The position numbers and the translations under genes were made by a program. The notes beneath the pieces were generated by a model. The model had not been told where the DNA came from. It did not search any database and was given only the letters and a program-made list of their open reading frames with translations. DNA of 64,000 nucleotides. Origin: Leptobrachium leishanense (lineage: Eukaryota; Chordata; Amphibia; Anura; Megophryidae). The DNA lies in assembly GCA_009667805.1 (NCBI GenBank), contig CM019069.1, forward strand, positions 98,305,204-98,369,203. Reading direction: 5' to 3'. Shown one piece after another: positions 22,069 through 32,967 of the stretch (the stretch's first letter is position 1; every line of letters starts with the position of its first letter).

Positions 22069-22658
22069 TGTGACGGGATGGAGTGTCCGCCTGCGGTCCT
22101 GCTCCTATCTGACCCCCTTGATGGCGTCCGGCCCGACTACCGAGTGGCTCGGCACTCGGCGTCTCGAGCAGCCTGATCTACCGACCTCTTGTTGGTGTGG
22201 AGGTGGCTGCTGGGCTGACTTGAGGCTCCTTTTCCTGGGATAGACGTGATGTGGAAGGCCGCTGAGTGCCTTCTAGGTGCAATGTGATATTCCCTGGAAG
22301 GACTCACCAGACGAAGCTGTATGACTTCAAAACAGAAACTGATTTAAAAGGTTTGGGCAGATCCTTTTATACACACAACACAAAGACATGTCCAGACTTG
22401 AATGCCCTCAGACATGTCCAGACTTGAATGCTCTCAGACATGTCCAGACTTAAATGCCCTCATACAATACAGGATACATGTTAATACATCACACTCTAAT
22501 AAAAACCACACCAGTAAAACCACATCTAGACATGAAATAAAATGTCCATACACTTAAACGCACAACCGAAATATAAAAGGAAAAAATGATCTTTAAAACT
22601 GTCTGAGTTTTTAGTCACGCGGCTCGCTGGAAGGAGCGCTCAGGTCCATTCCGTGACA
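22069..22658 (-). mobile_element. Solo LTR, 590 bp (family L)
   Basis: On the minus strand it starts TGTCACGGAATGGACC and ends CATCCCGTCACA. The flanks TTGCC (22064-22068) and TTGCT (22659-22663) agree at 4 of 5 positions, fitting a Gypsy-type TSD. A TATA box (TATAAAA, minus strand, 22365-22371) lies mid-LTR. A 26-bp unit with ACATGTCCAGACTTGAATGC is repeated three times at 22386-22470, upstream of the TATA on that strand. This is enhancer-like repetition typical of LTR U3. Same family as 10637-11659. Confidence 0.88.
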
Positions 22659-22663
22659 TTGCT

Positions 22664-22740
22664 TACCCAGGACATACTTGAAAATGAGATAAATCTCAAT
22701 GTATCCTTCCTGGTACAATACTTTGTGAAAATATTTTTTT
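22664..22740 (-). repeat. LINE family X 3'-end fragment
   Basis: The words CCCAGGACATACTTGAAAAT and GAGATAAATCTCAATGTATC match, in opposite orientation, the tail of the LINE at 11880-11945. Only the 3' terminus is present. I assign the strand as opposite to that copy only tentatively. Confidence 0.6.
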
Positions 22741-22974
22741 TGTTTTTTTAGGGAGTGGTGTCACCCGGTGTGGGCCGCACCCCGCACCCCCCACAGGACG
22801 CCACTGTGTGTAAATGCATGTATTTGTCTTTAAACAGTGTTATGGAAAGTTTGGTCTTTGCGCATAAAGTCCTGGTGCACTAAAAGGTACACTTCAGTAT
22901 TAAAGTGCGCCCAGTACAAACAAATCCGTCAATATAAAAATACACGCTATATTTAGCTCTTTCTGTATAAGACA

Positions 22975-23566
22975 CGAAGTACTTCTCTATCCCAGGAGGA
23001 ATCAGACAAACACGCTGCTTCAAGCTGTGGCTCCTGGTCAGTTTAATTTATTAGACGATCACACACGCCCAGTAGCCCCCTGGCTGTACAACAGAAAGCC
23101 AGGTTGCCCAGTAAATACATTTACATATCAAAAGGACAGGGGCGTGGACCAGAATGACCGACCGGCCTCCTGGAGAGGACTCATCCCTGAGTCATCTCCA
23201 TGATCCCCGTCAGCCATGTTTGTCACCTTCCCCCGTCACTTGTCAATATGGACCCCACTCAGATACTGCTCAGAGTGATCAGTATCTGAGTGAAGATCAA
23301 TCTACTCGTTCCTATGGGTTATTGACATATCTGCGGGGACAAATACAGTTATTATCTCAACATGGTACCAGTGTTGAGACAAGGCTTAAATGTCTTAAAA
23401 ACAGGTATGTCTCTAAACCCAAAAGAAGGTTTTCATACTGACGGTTTTGCCGCTGGTTTGGATTTAAAACCACATTCAAATCCAACACAGAGAGACAGAT
23501 GACAACTTATAACATGCACATCCTAGAATATAATGTCCACATAATAAAATTTCCACGACAACAGAC
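22975..23566 (-). repeat. LTR-like repeat with polyadenylation signal
   Basis: This is the minus-strand relative of 15748-16060. It shares TGGAAATTTTATTATGTG, ATAAGTTGTCATCTGTCTC and CTTTTGATATGTAAATGTAT in the same order, followed by an AATAAATT near 23046. An internal stretch at 23150-23440 is extra relative to the other copy. It has a 95-codon open frame without known motifs. LTR identity is likely but the borders are not proven. Confidence 0.5.
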
Positions 23567-24111
23567 TGCTGTGAGTGAAATTCTGCGCCTGTCTCCTTTT
23601 TGCAGCGCGCTGTTGCCCCTTGCCCTGCATCCAAAAGGATGGTAGTGCTCCTAGAATCACCACATTATCTACTGCCTGCACTCCACAAAGTAAGAATGAC
23701 ATCAGGCGTCTTGGCAGCATCGTGAATTACGCCCCTGGGTGCACTTAATATGAAAGAGGTAAATTTTAGTTGAACAGGCGAATAACTGAAATTCTACTTT
23801 TAAAAGTGTTCCGAACTTGTAAAATTGTCTCTGTCCTTAAAGGCTTAATAAAGGAGTATTTATTAGGACACAAAAAGTCATAATAACCAGTTTTTCCCTG
23901 GCGTGAGAGTACCTCCACCTATTTTTCCAGAAAAAAAAAGCACTGACCCTCGGAAATATCAATTTCTGTCCTGCCGGATAACCAGGTGGACAACAATTTC
24001 TACCCGTGACCACAATAAAATGTAACCTTTTTTAAACTCAGTTGCTCAGGGCCGTATTCACATCTCTATGGGCCTGGAGCAGAATATTTTGGGGGGCTTT
24101 TTTGGAATTTA
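23567..24111. other. No gene recognised
   Basis: A hAT-like end CAGGGCCGTATTCACATC occurs near 24049 with no identified partner. The rest is featureless. Confidence 0.35.
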
Positions 24112-24273
24112 CAGGGTTATTCAGAGAGAGTGAAAAGCAAGAGAATGACTGGAGAATGAAAAATTCTAGGTCAAAATAGCCAAACCAGAAAAATTCTCCC
24201 TTTCATCTCACTTTCCAAATCGGCTATTTTGACCTAGAATTCTCCTGCTTTTCACGCTCTCTGAATAACCCTG
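24112..24273. mobile_element. 162-bp foldback MITE
   Basis: It runs from CAGGGTTATTCAGAGAGAGT to CACGCTCTCTGAATAACCCTG as an almost complete palindrome. The inner arms AAATTCTAGGTCAAAATAGC and GCTATTTTGACCTAGAATT pair with only small interruptions. TA flanks both ends. The same element, split by an L1-like insertion, occupies 55725-58554. Confidence 0.92.
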
Positions 24274-25267
24274 TAAGTGAAATAAAAACATATTTTAGGT
24301 TATTTAATAGTGCAGATACGGGTATATCTATCCAGGCAGATACAGTGTGAAAAAATTTCCATTCAGATTTCAATCATTTACAGCGTGTAAAATAATTTTT
24401 TCACATTTTATCATCCAAACCTTTGTGGTTATATATTCTATAGGCAATTCTTGTTAAAAATATTAAAATGGGAACCTGTTACTGCATTTTAACCAAAAAA
24501 ATGGGGGAAAAAATTAATATTTCCCTTGTGTTTTGGAGGATTGTGTATTATGAATAATATGACTATGTATAAAACACTGACCTTGCTCCCAGTGTGGGAA
24601 ATGAGAATGGGAGTAATGGCAGTAGTATTGCTCATTTTATACGTGATAAATGGACTATGCCATCGCTTTGGAACTAAAAATAAGTAAATAAAAAAAGTTT
24701 TTTGTTTTCTTTTAGATTTTACATGGTCAATGTACTGAAAAAATCTATTTAAAATAAAGGTAATACCAGCCGATAGCGTGAAAATAGAGTAGTGAGTGAT
24801 GACACAAACACAGAGATGGGTATAAAGGATATACTTAAAAATAAATAAGATAAACAGAAAGATAAGGCATTAAAAACATTTTTAAACTAAACCCTGGACA
24901 CTGCAATAACACAAATACTCAACATAGGTAAAGTGATATACAAAAGAGATCAAGAGCAACAATCATTTACCAAATCCAGGAATACACAGCACATGGCAAG
25001 CCATGTGCTCTCAGGTCCAAGCCAAATCACAAAAAGGGCGGATCTTTTCCTGGAATTCCTGGTTGAATCAAAACAAGGTTGGACTAGAGTCTTGTCTCCC
25101 CCCACCGGAGTAGCATCCCTCCCACCAACAAATGTGTACACCTTTATCGACAGTGGGAGTCACCATATGAGGTAACCACTCTAGAGTAGGCTGGCTTAAT
25201 GATGTCAGCTAGCCACACAGGGCAAAAAGCCTCACACTACCCCTAGTGTTCCCTCTTTGATATAACA

Positions 25268-25299
<32 letters not shown>

Positions 25300-25537
25300 T
25301 TAATTTTATATGATGATTTATGACACAATTCATCCACAATCACTACAATCCACCCTTTGACTTATGTCATAAATCAATCATCTATAAGATACCTCCCCAT
25401 TTTACCTATTGTGAGTTCCCCTCTTTTTAAACACCTTCAACTATTGCAACATCCAGAATTGGAAAAACACAGTGTTTTCATACATAAACGCATTAATACA
25501 TTTTACTGACTAACCTGGTCACGAATGACCTCCTAAA
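24274..25537 (-). other. Probable 3' region and LTR remnant of ERV A
   Basis: The stretch 24735-24905 (AATTTAAAATAAAGGTAAT-like, GACACAAACACAGA, ACTTAAAAATAAATAAGA, AAAGGCATTAAAAACATTT) recurs at 58565-58650 plus 59355-59418. The two copies lie at the two outer ends of the gag-bearing ERV A, so LTR remnants are a reasonable guess. A TA microsatellite lies at 25281-25299. A 45-codon frame near 24550-24687 (plus) has one hydrophobic segment but no known motif. Confidence 0.4.
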
Positions 25538-25894
25538 CTAGGACACCAAATGGTTGACCAGTGACAAACCTGTAAAACACAAACACACCATTGCATTCAG
25601 GGAATTCAGCAATGCCTCATTTGGGGAAATATTTCCAATATGATTTTTCTTGTACCCCTCCCACCCCCATAATGTTCCTAACAGAGACAGTGCACGAATT
25701 TTCTCATTTGAGAACTCTTTCGATCCATAGGCTTTAGGGTGATAGTCTTTTGTCCGCTGTTCATTGTACGACTCAGGGGCAGTGTCAATATAGTCCATTT
25801 GTAAGGGCTGCTGGCTCGCTTTGCTGCATGTTGTCGTCTCTGTATCACCAGGAGCAGTCTCCTGTAGGGTAGTGATTGGCTTCTCTCCTTGCAC
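25538..25894 (-). pseudogene. ERV A internal fragment, unassigned frame
   Basis: A 118-codon open stretch on the minus strand abuts the left target site of the L1-like element at 25911-28342. By position it continues the ERV A interior seen at 28343-29050. I recognise no protease, RT, integrase or envelope motif, so the product is unknown. It may be part of a gag C-terminus or a non-coding interior. Confidence 0.35.
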
Positions 25895-25910
25895 TTAAAT
25901 TATTTTTCTG

Positions 25911-28342
25911 GAGGCGGAGCTAGCGACGGACCTGAGCGGCCGCATGCTGAGAGAGCTCCAAAGACATCCGTGATTTATGACAGTCTATCTGAGGCCCTCT
26001 TGTCCTATATTGCCTACTACGGGGGTTGAGTCAGGCTGGAAGCTGCAGAGACCACTGACACACCACTCTCCTTGAGTATTTCTGTGCCCCATCGACCGGG
26101 TAGATTCCGGGCCTGGCGCGTCCTTGTCGGGTCGGCCATTTTGCGGAGCCTGGGGAGTTTCCTAGGGAAAGTTGTGGACCTGTTTCCTGCCGGCGGTGAA
26201 CCCCTCCCCTCCCCCGGACATGGGGAAGAAAACAGGACAGCACACGCGGAACAGGTCAGCAGATCCCCGACAGAGTGATATCAGAGATTCCCTGAGTGGC
26301 AGACGTCCTGCCTGTTCTGCGGCCTCCTCTTCCCTCCTTCCCCCGGGGTTTGACTCTTCAGAGAACGAGGACTGTAATTGGAACTTCGGGACTGGGATTG
26401 ACTGGCTTGCCCCGTTACCCAGCGATTCCGGGACTGTGAGCGCTGCCGCAAAAAAGAGAGCGCAGAAGAAGCGGAAGAAAGCTCTAGAGGCAGCTACTCG
26501 CGAGACCGCAGCTGCAACCCCAGATCCCTCTCTGGACAGCTCCGAGGCTGAAACATCGCAGTCTGGGGTAGGGGGTCTGTCGAGACCCATTACTGACTCA
26601 GCTTCTGGCGGAGCTACGCAGCAACAGCCGACACTGGATGTCCCGCAGGAGATGTCGCCACCCGCCGGACAGGTCCCTTTACACCTAGATGGCATTTTAG
26701 TGGATACCCCGGACGATGCGCGCCCCACAAAAATGAAGGATTATAGGAGCTTTATTGCAGAAATTAGATCGCTCTGGGTATCTGAAATATCTGGCATACG
26801 GTCTGAGGTGGACGGGGTGCACTCACAGGTGACGGCGGTTCAGACGCAGTTCACGGGCTTGGCAGAGGAGCAGACGGTCTTGTCGGCGGAGGTTGGCGCT
26901 CTCCGGTCTCAGGTAGACATCCTGACCCGTTCCGTGGAGACACTGGAGTCTCGCCGCCGTTGACTTAATGTACGGATTCGGGGTATTCCGGAGTCGATTT
27001 CCTCGGAGGCCCTACTCCCCTACTCGAACCGTTTGGCTCATCAGATACTGGGTCCCCTAGCGGGAGCATCGGAGATGTTTGGTGCAGTACGCAGGATCCG
27101 AAAAGCTGCGGCGGCCCCTCGCGATGCCCCGAGAGATGTCATTGCAGTCGCCGTGGATGTGATTGCCAAATCACGACTGATGTCTGCACCGGGAACACGG
27201 GCGCCTGTTCAATTCGACGGAGCACTGGTACTGTTATATCAGGACTTGCCCTTCCTGACACTGGCGGCGCGCCGTCGGTTCCGGGAGGTGACGGCCTACC
27301 TGAGGCGCAAAGGGGTGCGCTACAGATGGGGCTTGGCCGGCACGCTTGTCGTTACTACTGGAGGTGCGCCCTGCAACATATCAGACCCAGCTGAGACCTG
27401 GCCTGTGCTATTGGGTGCAGGACTTGCCCGGGACGGGGAGGTTACTCACCCGGGCTGAGTACTTTGTCGCACGAGCCCTCTGTGTTATCTGTTGGATGGG
27501 AAACCATCCCTTCTTGCTCCGTAGACCTTTCCTTACAGGGACTCTGAGACTTTGACATGATATTGATTTCTCCCCCTTTCCCCCCCCCCACAAGCTGAGA
27601 TTTTATGTTTTTGATGACCCCCTTTAAACCCCCCCCCCTACTCCGGGACTCTGCATGTGTTCTTACATTCTCGAGGACTTTGCCTATAAGTTGTTATTTG
27701 TGGATTCTAGTACTCTGAGATCTTTTGATTTTTATTTCCGGAGATTTCAATCTGCGGATGATATTGTCCCCTCCCTTTATTTCTCTGTTTTTTATTTATA
27801 TATATATTATATATATTTTTTTTTATTATTATTATTTTATTGGCATATCCGGGATGTCTCGGGAGGTGCTGCAATGGCCTGGTGCCCAGTTTGGCCTCCC
27901 GAGTGCCCGGGCCTGGTGCCATTACCCCCCCTGGCCCTCACACACGGTTTGTCTCCGTGCGAGAACCCGCCAGGGCAGGCACAATTTTGGCCTTTGCCAT
28001 CTTTTCACCCTCAACCTTACCCCCCAATTTTTTTTATTTTTTTTATATATACCTTTAACGTTTTATAGCTGACTTCCTTAATTATTGTTTTTCATAAGAT
28101 GTGTTTATGTAGTTGACTTTGGACTTATTTTGTGATGAGTCCCCACTTCTGGGGATGTTTTTTGCGGACTTATTATTACTCTTCGACGTCTTTATTTGTT
28201 CCCTCTAGACGTTTATTTTCTGATGACATATATTGGCCCTGCGTGGCCATTTTTTGCTCGTATGCTTTAACTTGGTCCTGTGAGGCCATCCACTATTTGT
28301 TGTTAAGCTGACTTCTTTTCAGAATAAAATTGTTTTTGAATA
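25911..28342 (+). mobile_element. L1-like (Tx1 group) element with ORF1 only
   Basis: It is flanked by a 16-bp TSD, TTAAATTATTTTTCTG (25895-25910) and TTAAATAATTTTTCTG (28343-28358), one mismatch. It starts GGAGGCGGAGCTAGCGACGG, has a GC-rich 5' UTR, an ORF1 (26220-27458), then about 880 bp of non-coding 3' sequence with T-rich runs and ends near AATAAAATTGTTTTTGAATA. The endonuclease/RT ORF2 that should follow ORF1 is completely absent. The 5' end is complete, so this is not ordinary 5' truncation. It interrupts ERV A. Confidence 0.85.
26220..27458 (+). pseudogene. L1 ORF1-type RNA-binding protein, one stop codon
   Basis: The chosen start is the ATG at 26220 (MGKKTGQHTRN), which follows the 5' UTR. 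The N-terminus is low-complexity and basic (AAAKKRAQKKRKKAL). A coiled coil follows at about residues 175-245, with heptads ending LRSQVDILTRSVETLESRRR, then an RRM start LNVRIRGIPES and a C-terminal domain (DLPFLTLAARRRFREVTAYL, then RYRWGLAGTLVV). L1 ORF1 proteins trimerise through the coiled coil and coat the RNA. One in-frame TGA at 26961-26963, between coiled coil and RRM, breaks it; the frame is otherwise continuous over 412 codons. Its homologue is at 56566-57729. Confidence 0.9.
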
Positions 28343-29050
28343 TTAAATAATTTTTCTGCCCATTGCCAGTTCTTTGTTCACTGCAGTCATTTTGGGCTTT
28401 ATTAGTCACAGGCCACCTCTCCACATTGTCTTTTACAGGAGCATTCCCGTTGCTCGCCAGAACAAAGTCTCTATTTGATCTTTGTGCGACACAATCTTCT
28501 TGGGCTTTATTGGTCAAATGCCACTTCTCCACGTATGCGCAGGTGGAGCAGGCTTTCTGTTTGAAATCATAGTCTTTTAGGTGCGCAATCACATGCCCCG
28601 ATGGAATAAAGTCTCTCTCACAGTTCCTCTGTATCTGGTCACTTTGTCTTCCTTGCAGACTAGTAGCCTTAACTGGACTTTGACAGCTCTCCAGGCTTTG
28701 GACAGGTTCTGGAATAAAATCCTTGATTTTGGCATGCTAGTCTTGGGCGGCTTTGTTTGGCAAATTGTAATCCTTTAGGTTTACATGTACAGTTTGTTCT
28801 CCCAGGCAAAGGCAACTTGTTTGCATATTTATCTTTTCCAGTCTCTCTGGGAGTCGGTTTTGCATCAGGCTACCCGGCATGGTGGGTGAATGAGCCACAG
28901 GTGAACAATTCTCACTAACACTGTTCGCACTGTCTCTATTCAAATTCCCATTTCCCAAAAACAGTTCTGGAGGCACAATGACATGTGTTTCACGTTTGGC
29001 GACTACCTTGGTACCTGAATACCCTTTGACTGGGGCTGCCTCTGTGCACC
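28343..29050 (-). pseudogene. ERV A interior, left segment
   Basis: Two minus-strand open stretches (28293-28592 and 28737-28976) lie between the L1-like insertion and an A/T-rich repeat. The predicted peptide has a duplicated motif (VEKWHLTNKAQEDC and VERWPVTNKAQNDC) and a further NLPNKAAQD-like echo, so a unit of about 40 residues was repeated. No known retroviral enzyme motif is visible. Assignment to ERV A is by continuity with the gag-like frame at 29700-30377. Confidence 0.45.
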
Positions 29051-29059
29051 CTGCCCCTT

Positions 29060-29690
29060 ATCTCTTGATCCGTGGCAGCTAGATGGTCATATTTGACATC
29101 ATTGGAAAGGCCTGATCATGGCCTTTCCAATGACCAGGTTTGGTTTAAAAATAAAAAAAATTAAAAATAATAAAATAATAAAAAAAATGTTTTTTTAAAA
29201 AAAATTTGTCTGGGGGGGGTTTAGTTAAATAGGACCTAGGCTGTCATCTAAAAATAATTAGAACAAAATGGTCAGAATGAGTGCAGCGCACATAGGTGAA
29301 CTGGCTCAGCAGTAAAGGGGTTAAAAAGCAAAAACATGTAAAAAATTGGGTATTTCTAGTCTCGGGACAAAATTTTGAAACTATTTAGTTTAGTTTAGTC
29401 TTTTTTAGTGGTTGTAGATTTTGGGGATTAAATTACGAAAAAGTGTGTTTTTACAATATATGATGAGATTTCATATTTTTTTATAGTAAATTATTCGATA
29501 TGATGGAAATAATGGTATTTTTAGAAATTCCATTTAATGGCGGGAAAAACGGTGTATAATATGTGTGGGTTGAATAAACGAGTAAGAGGAAAATTTGACC
29601 TAAACATGAACAGCGCAGAAACGTAAAAACAGAGCGGTCACTAAAGGACAGATTTGTGTAAAACCACCCGGTCACTAAGGGGTTAACACT
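29060..29690. repeat. A/T-rich MITE-like repeat with GGGGTTAA ends
   Basis: It contains a hairpin CATTGGAAAGGCC/GGCCTTTCCAATG at 29100-29135, long A/T runs, and AAGGGGTTAA words at about 29318 and 29679. Similar material (GTGGCAGCTAG, GGACAGACCTTTCCAATG) occurs at 15380-15430. No coding sequence. Confidence 0.55.
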
Positions 29691-29699
29691 GGGCTTGCC

Positions 29700-30377
29700 C
29701 AGAGGCTTTGCCATTCTTCCATCCACACTCACAAATGCTCTGTTCCCCCATTCCTTGCATTCATGGGAATCAGTACCCCCAGAAGATGATAGCGGGCTCT
29801 CCACCAGCTGCTTTTTTCATGAAGGGGTACAGGGTGTGTGGGATAACGGGAGTTGGACCAGGGCTGTATCAGGGAAACACTATCAGTATGTGCTCGGATT
29901 CTATTCCATCTCTTAATTAGCTCGGCTGTGGGAATACCATCAATTTCATTCTTACACACTCCTGCTCTTATCAATTTATGTCATACTTGCCGTCTAGACA
30001 TTTTCACCTTAGTTACATTTACTCCTAGCTTCCTTCTCCATTAAGTCAGTTTTACACACATTGGTTGGGGTATTTAACTCTGCCATCTCAGCCAGCAAGG
30101 ACGTCAGTTGGTGAATTTTTTCAGTTTTAAGCAATGAAAAAATGGAAGCTTTCATTTTCACTGACACACACTTTAACAATCGCTTTCTCATGCAAGCAGT
30201 GAAATCTTCCATATCAGGTCCCTCCCAGTTATTTGCATTCAATCCAGCCACACATCCCATAATGCGAACCCTGTGAATGACATCTTCCATTGTATTACAG
30301 GGGGATGTGGGCTCTAAATCTGCATGTAAAGGAAACACATTTATCAAAGCCTCTCTGATGAAATCCATCAAAGAGAC
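29700..30377 (-). pseudogene. ERV A gag-like frame, downstream half
   Basis: The minus-strand frame 30009-30371 includes FPLHADLEPTSP and WEGPDMEDFTACMRKRLLK. This resembles the late capsid part of Gag in a group of vertebrate endogenous retroviruses; I recognise the style but not an exact clade. The frame reaches the left border of ERV B at 30377. It continues in the same phase on the far side of ERV B at 54062 once the 5-bp TSD is counted once. A second stretch, 29729-29974, lacks a zinc knuckle or other recognisable motif. Confidence 0.65.
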
Positions 30378-30829
30378 TGTAAAGGATTTTACAAGATATC
30401 CAAAATATAAATAATTGGAATATGCAATTAAGCCATCTGTCCCAACCCCCCCCCCCCCTGTGCCTGCTAAATCCTGGTCTGCTGTATGTGAGACCCCACC
30501 CGACGGTTCGGTTATACCCCTGAGGCAAATTCCTTAAAACCTGCACCCAATGACATATTGTTGTAACTTTATATGGAAGAAGTGCTACAATCACTTCGTA
30601 CACGTGGCAGTCTCTGATAGGTTATAACATGAGCTCCTCCATTTTGTATGTAGGTTATATATACTCCTGACTGTTGCTGAATACAATTTCAATTTGAAGA
30701 ACATAGTAGGTTGTCTTTGTCTCATTTTGCACAAGCGCGCGCTCATCAATGCCTGGGCAGAGAGACCTGTAATGGAGAAGGGGGACACACGGAGACCGGA
30801 GATGGGAAAAGAGAGCCGTTCAGACCTAA
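30378..30829 (+). repeat. ERV B 5' LTR
   Basis: It starts TGTAAAGGATTTTACAAG and ends CAGACCTAA. A TATA-like GTTATATATACTCC (about 30653) lies upstream of a GAATACAATTTCAATTTG stretch that may serve for polyadenylation. Comparison by eye with the 3' LTR gives about 15 substitutions over about 445 aligned bases plus a few indels, including a C-run length change. That is roughly 3-4% divergence. Confidence 0.9.
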
Positions 30830-30833
30830 CAAA

Positions 30834-30851
30834 TGGTGTCAGAGTGGGATC
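30834..30851 (+). promoter_or_regulatory. ERV B primer-binding site, tRNA-Leu-like
   Basis: TGGTGTCAGAGTGGGATC begins four bases after the LTR. It resembles the tRNA-Leu primer sites known from ERV-L type elements, with one base missing relative to the form I remember. A strong 5' splice-donor match, CAGGTAAGATGAG, follows at about 30859-30871, the usual position of a retroviral leader donor. Confidence 0.7.
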
Positions 30852-30871
30852 CCTTGCTCAGGTAAGATGAG

Positions 30872-32046
30872 CCTACTTTGTGCTCCTTTACCTGTGTACT
30901 GTGATCCTGAACTCTATGCCTCCAAACTCTCTTTCTCAATCTAGTTTTAATGCCTCCAAACTCGCTCTGTTGCCTCTAACTTATCTGTCATCTAGTCTCT
31001 ATCATGGAAAGTGCCTTCTATGTCGTATATTGGATCATGTGGTATATTTGATCAGGGCAAGAAATTTGCTTTGAAGTTAAGAGCCAGTTTTTTCTTATGG
31101 TAATAGTCTCCAGTGTCCGCCTCCCTCACTGATATTACAGTTTGAAATGTATGAAGTTCTTAGGATCCTCAGAAAGTTATTAGTAAGGTGTCCATTGATA
31201 CCCAAAGCTTAAATAATGGTATCTGTATTTTGTGTTCTGTGTATAAAGCGCTCTGTATAAAATGCTCTCTGTATAAAGTGCTCAGCACATTTCCATCGAT
31301 ATAACCTGCTTTTCTTAATGCTTTATATACTGTGTTTGTGCTCAAGTCTGCATGCTGTGCTCTCTGCACACTCTATAATGTGTCTACACACTGTTTCTGT
31401 TCTATATAAGGCACTCTCCACTCTCTGTATTATGTGCTTTATCTAAGTTTGAGACAAAAGCTGAAAGGAATAACTGTGTAAACCTGTGCTATGCATCTGT
31501 AAAGATCAACATCAGGGCTATATAAAAGGATTGCTGTGCTTTAAACAAAGAAAAGGAAAAACAGATATACTCTGGGTTAGCTTATATGTGTCACAGGGAA
31601 GCAATTTGAGGTTTCTGTGCAGAGGATAAAAGGGTGAAATAGAGTGTAAGCGCTAAGGTTTAGGTAGGCATAGTGGCCATGCAAACAGATTTAGAAACTA
31701 ACCATTTTACATAGTTACATAGGCTGAAAAAAGACATGCATCCATAGGGTTCAGCCTGTCAGGTATATTGGAAGGGAAAAAAGGTAAAATGGATGCCTGT
31801 AGCCATTTTGTTTTTAAAGACAGTCTTTTTCTTTCTCCAAATTTCTCTGGTTTAGAAATGAACGAGATTTTTTTTATTTTTTTTTACAGAGTTTATGGCT
31901 GGGTGAAGTCTTATATTTTTTTTAAAAAGTACCAGACATAAAGGAACCTAGAATGTCTTTGTGTAATAATGCTAGAGCTAATTGCTAAGACCTGTCATAA
32001 TTAAATTTATTGGTCTGTCTTAAGTCTTTAAAACAAAAGATATTTT
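30872..32046 (+). other. ERV B leader region, no gene; CR1 tail inside
   Basis: There is no gag-like frame. 31220-31440 holds loose repeats of CTCTGTATAAAGTGCTC type. At about 31706-31790 the words TTACATAGTTACATAGGCTG and CATCCATAGGGTTCAGCCTG are the 3' terminus of a CR1 element in minus orientation. Confidence 0.5.
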
Positions 32047-32967
32047 CAGGGTTATCCAAAGAGATTCGAAAAGTCACCGCACGTTCGGTGACTTTTCGTT
32101 CTCTTCAATTCGGTTCCTTTTGCCGATCCCATTTCGGTGACCCTGCGGTGTATTCAGCAAGCACCACAGGGTCCCCGAATTGCAGGGAAAAGCTGCCGAA
32201 AACCTGACGAACACTAACCGAATGCACGCTGAAAACAAGCAAAAACATCTGGATTAACCTTTGAAGAAGCCGAACAGGAGCCGAACAGAGCCGAACAGGA
32301 GCCGAATCACACAGAGCCGAAGCAGCTGTGACGTAGAGGAGGCAGTGAATAAATTAGAAAAACCATTTGTATGAATCTGGGAAAAAGAAACGCTGTTTGC
32401 AAAGAAACTACTGAGCGAAAATGTCTGAAATTTTCACAGGAGGTCCAGGGAATGATAATAAAGAGGGCTGTTACAAAAAAAATAAGTAAACTGAAAAAAA
32501 AATCAAAAAAAAATCGGACTTTTAAAAAAAAAAAAAAAATATCAGAAAAATGCTTAAAGTATCCTAAAAAATCTATAAATAAAGAGACTTTTTGCTGCAG
32601 AATTTTATAACGAACGGTTTATTAGATATTGAATTAAAACAGGAATATTTTTAACATTGAAGCCTATGGGATTCTCCTGAATTAACTTGCCGAATTAAAC
32701 CACCGAATGGCAGGGCATTAGGGGAACCTTTCACTGCTGGTTTGTGTTCTCTGAATAGCCGAAGCAGTGCTTTTCATGGGGATTTCACTGCCCTCGAACA
32801 GGCACCGAACAGGCACCGAACAGGCACCGTATGTGCAGGCAATTTGCTAGGATTTGGTGAATTGCCTGCTCTCTGGATAGCCGAATGGCCAGGAAAGGTA
32901 ACCGAACACTGATTTTCAGCATTCGGTTACCTTTCTCCAGCAATTCGGATCTCTTTGGATAACCCTG
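32047..32967. mobile_element. Complete family M MITE, 921 bp
   Basis: The left end CAGGGTTATCCAAAGAGATT and the right end AATTCGGATCTCTTTGGATAACCCTG (inverted) pair over about 25 bp. TT is present on both flanks. Long internal complementary blocks (for example ATTCGGTTACCTTTC) give strong secondary structure. There is no transposase. Partial copies lie at 16211 and 21270. I do not assign a superfamily because the target duplication is ambiguous. Confidence 0.88.

Larger units (their letters stand above)
21078..22806. mobile_element. Non-autonomous hAT element, 1729 bp
   Basis: The left end TAGTGGCGTCCC and the inverted right end CAGTGGCGTCCTG form TIRs. The 8-bp repeat TGTGTAAA flanks it exactly (21070-21077, 22807-22814). 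Near both ends the subterminal words GGTGCCACCCGGTG and GTGTCACCCGGTGTG match in direct orientation. Inside it carry a family M MITE fragment (about 21270-22018), a solo LTR (22069-22658) and a LINE 3' tail (about 22664-22740). No transposase. Confidence 0.92.

Noticed and set aside
23154..23441. 95-codon plus-strand frame in the LTR-like repeat
   Set aside because: There is no homology or motif, and it lies within a repeat of the opposite orientation.
26162..26728. 188-codon minus-strand frame opposite ORF1
   Set aside because: It is a shadow of the ORF1 coding strand; the plus-strand frame has coiled coil and RRM homology.
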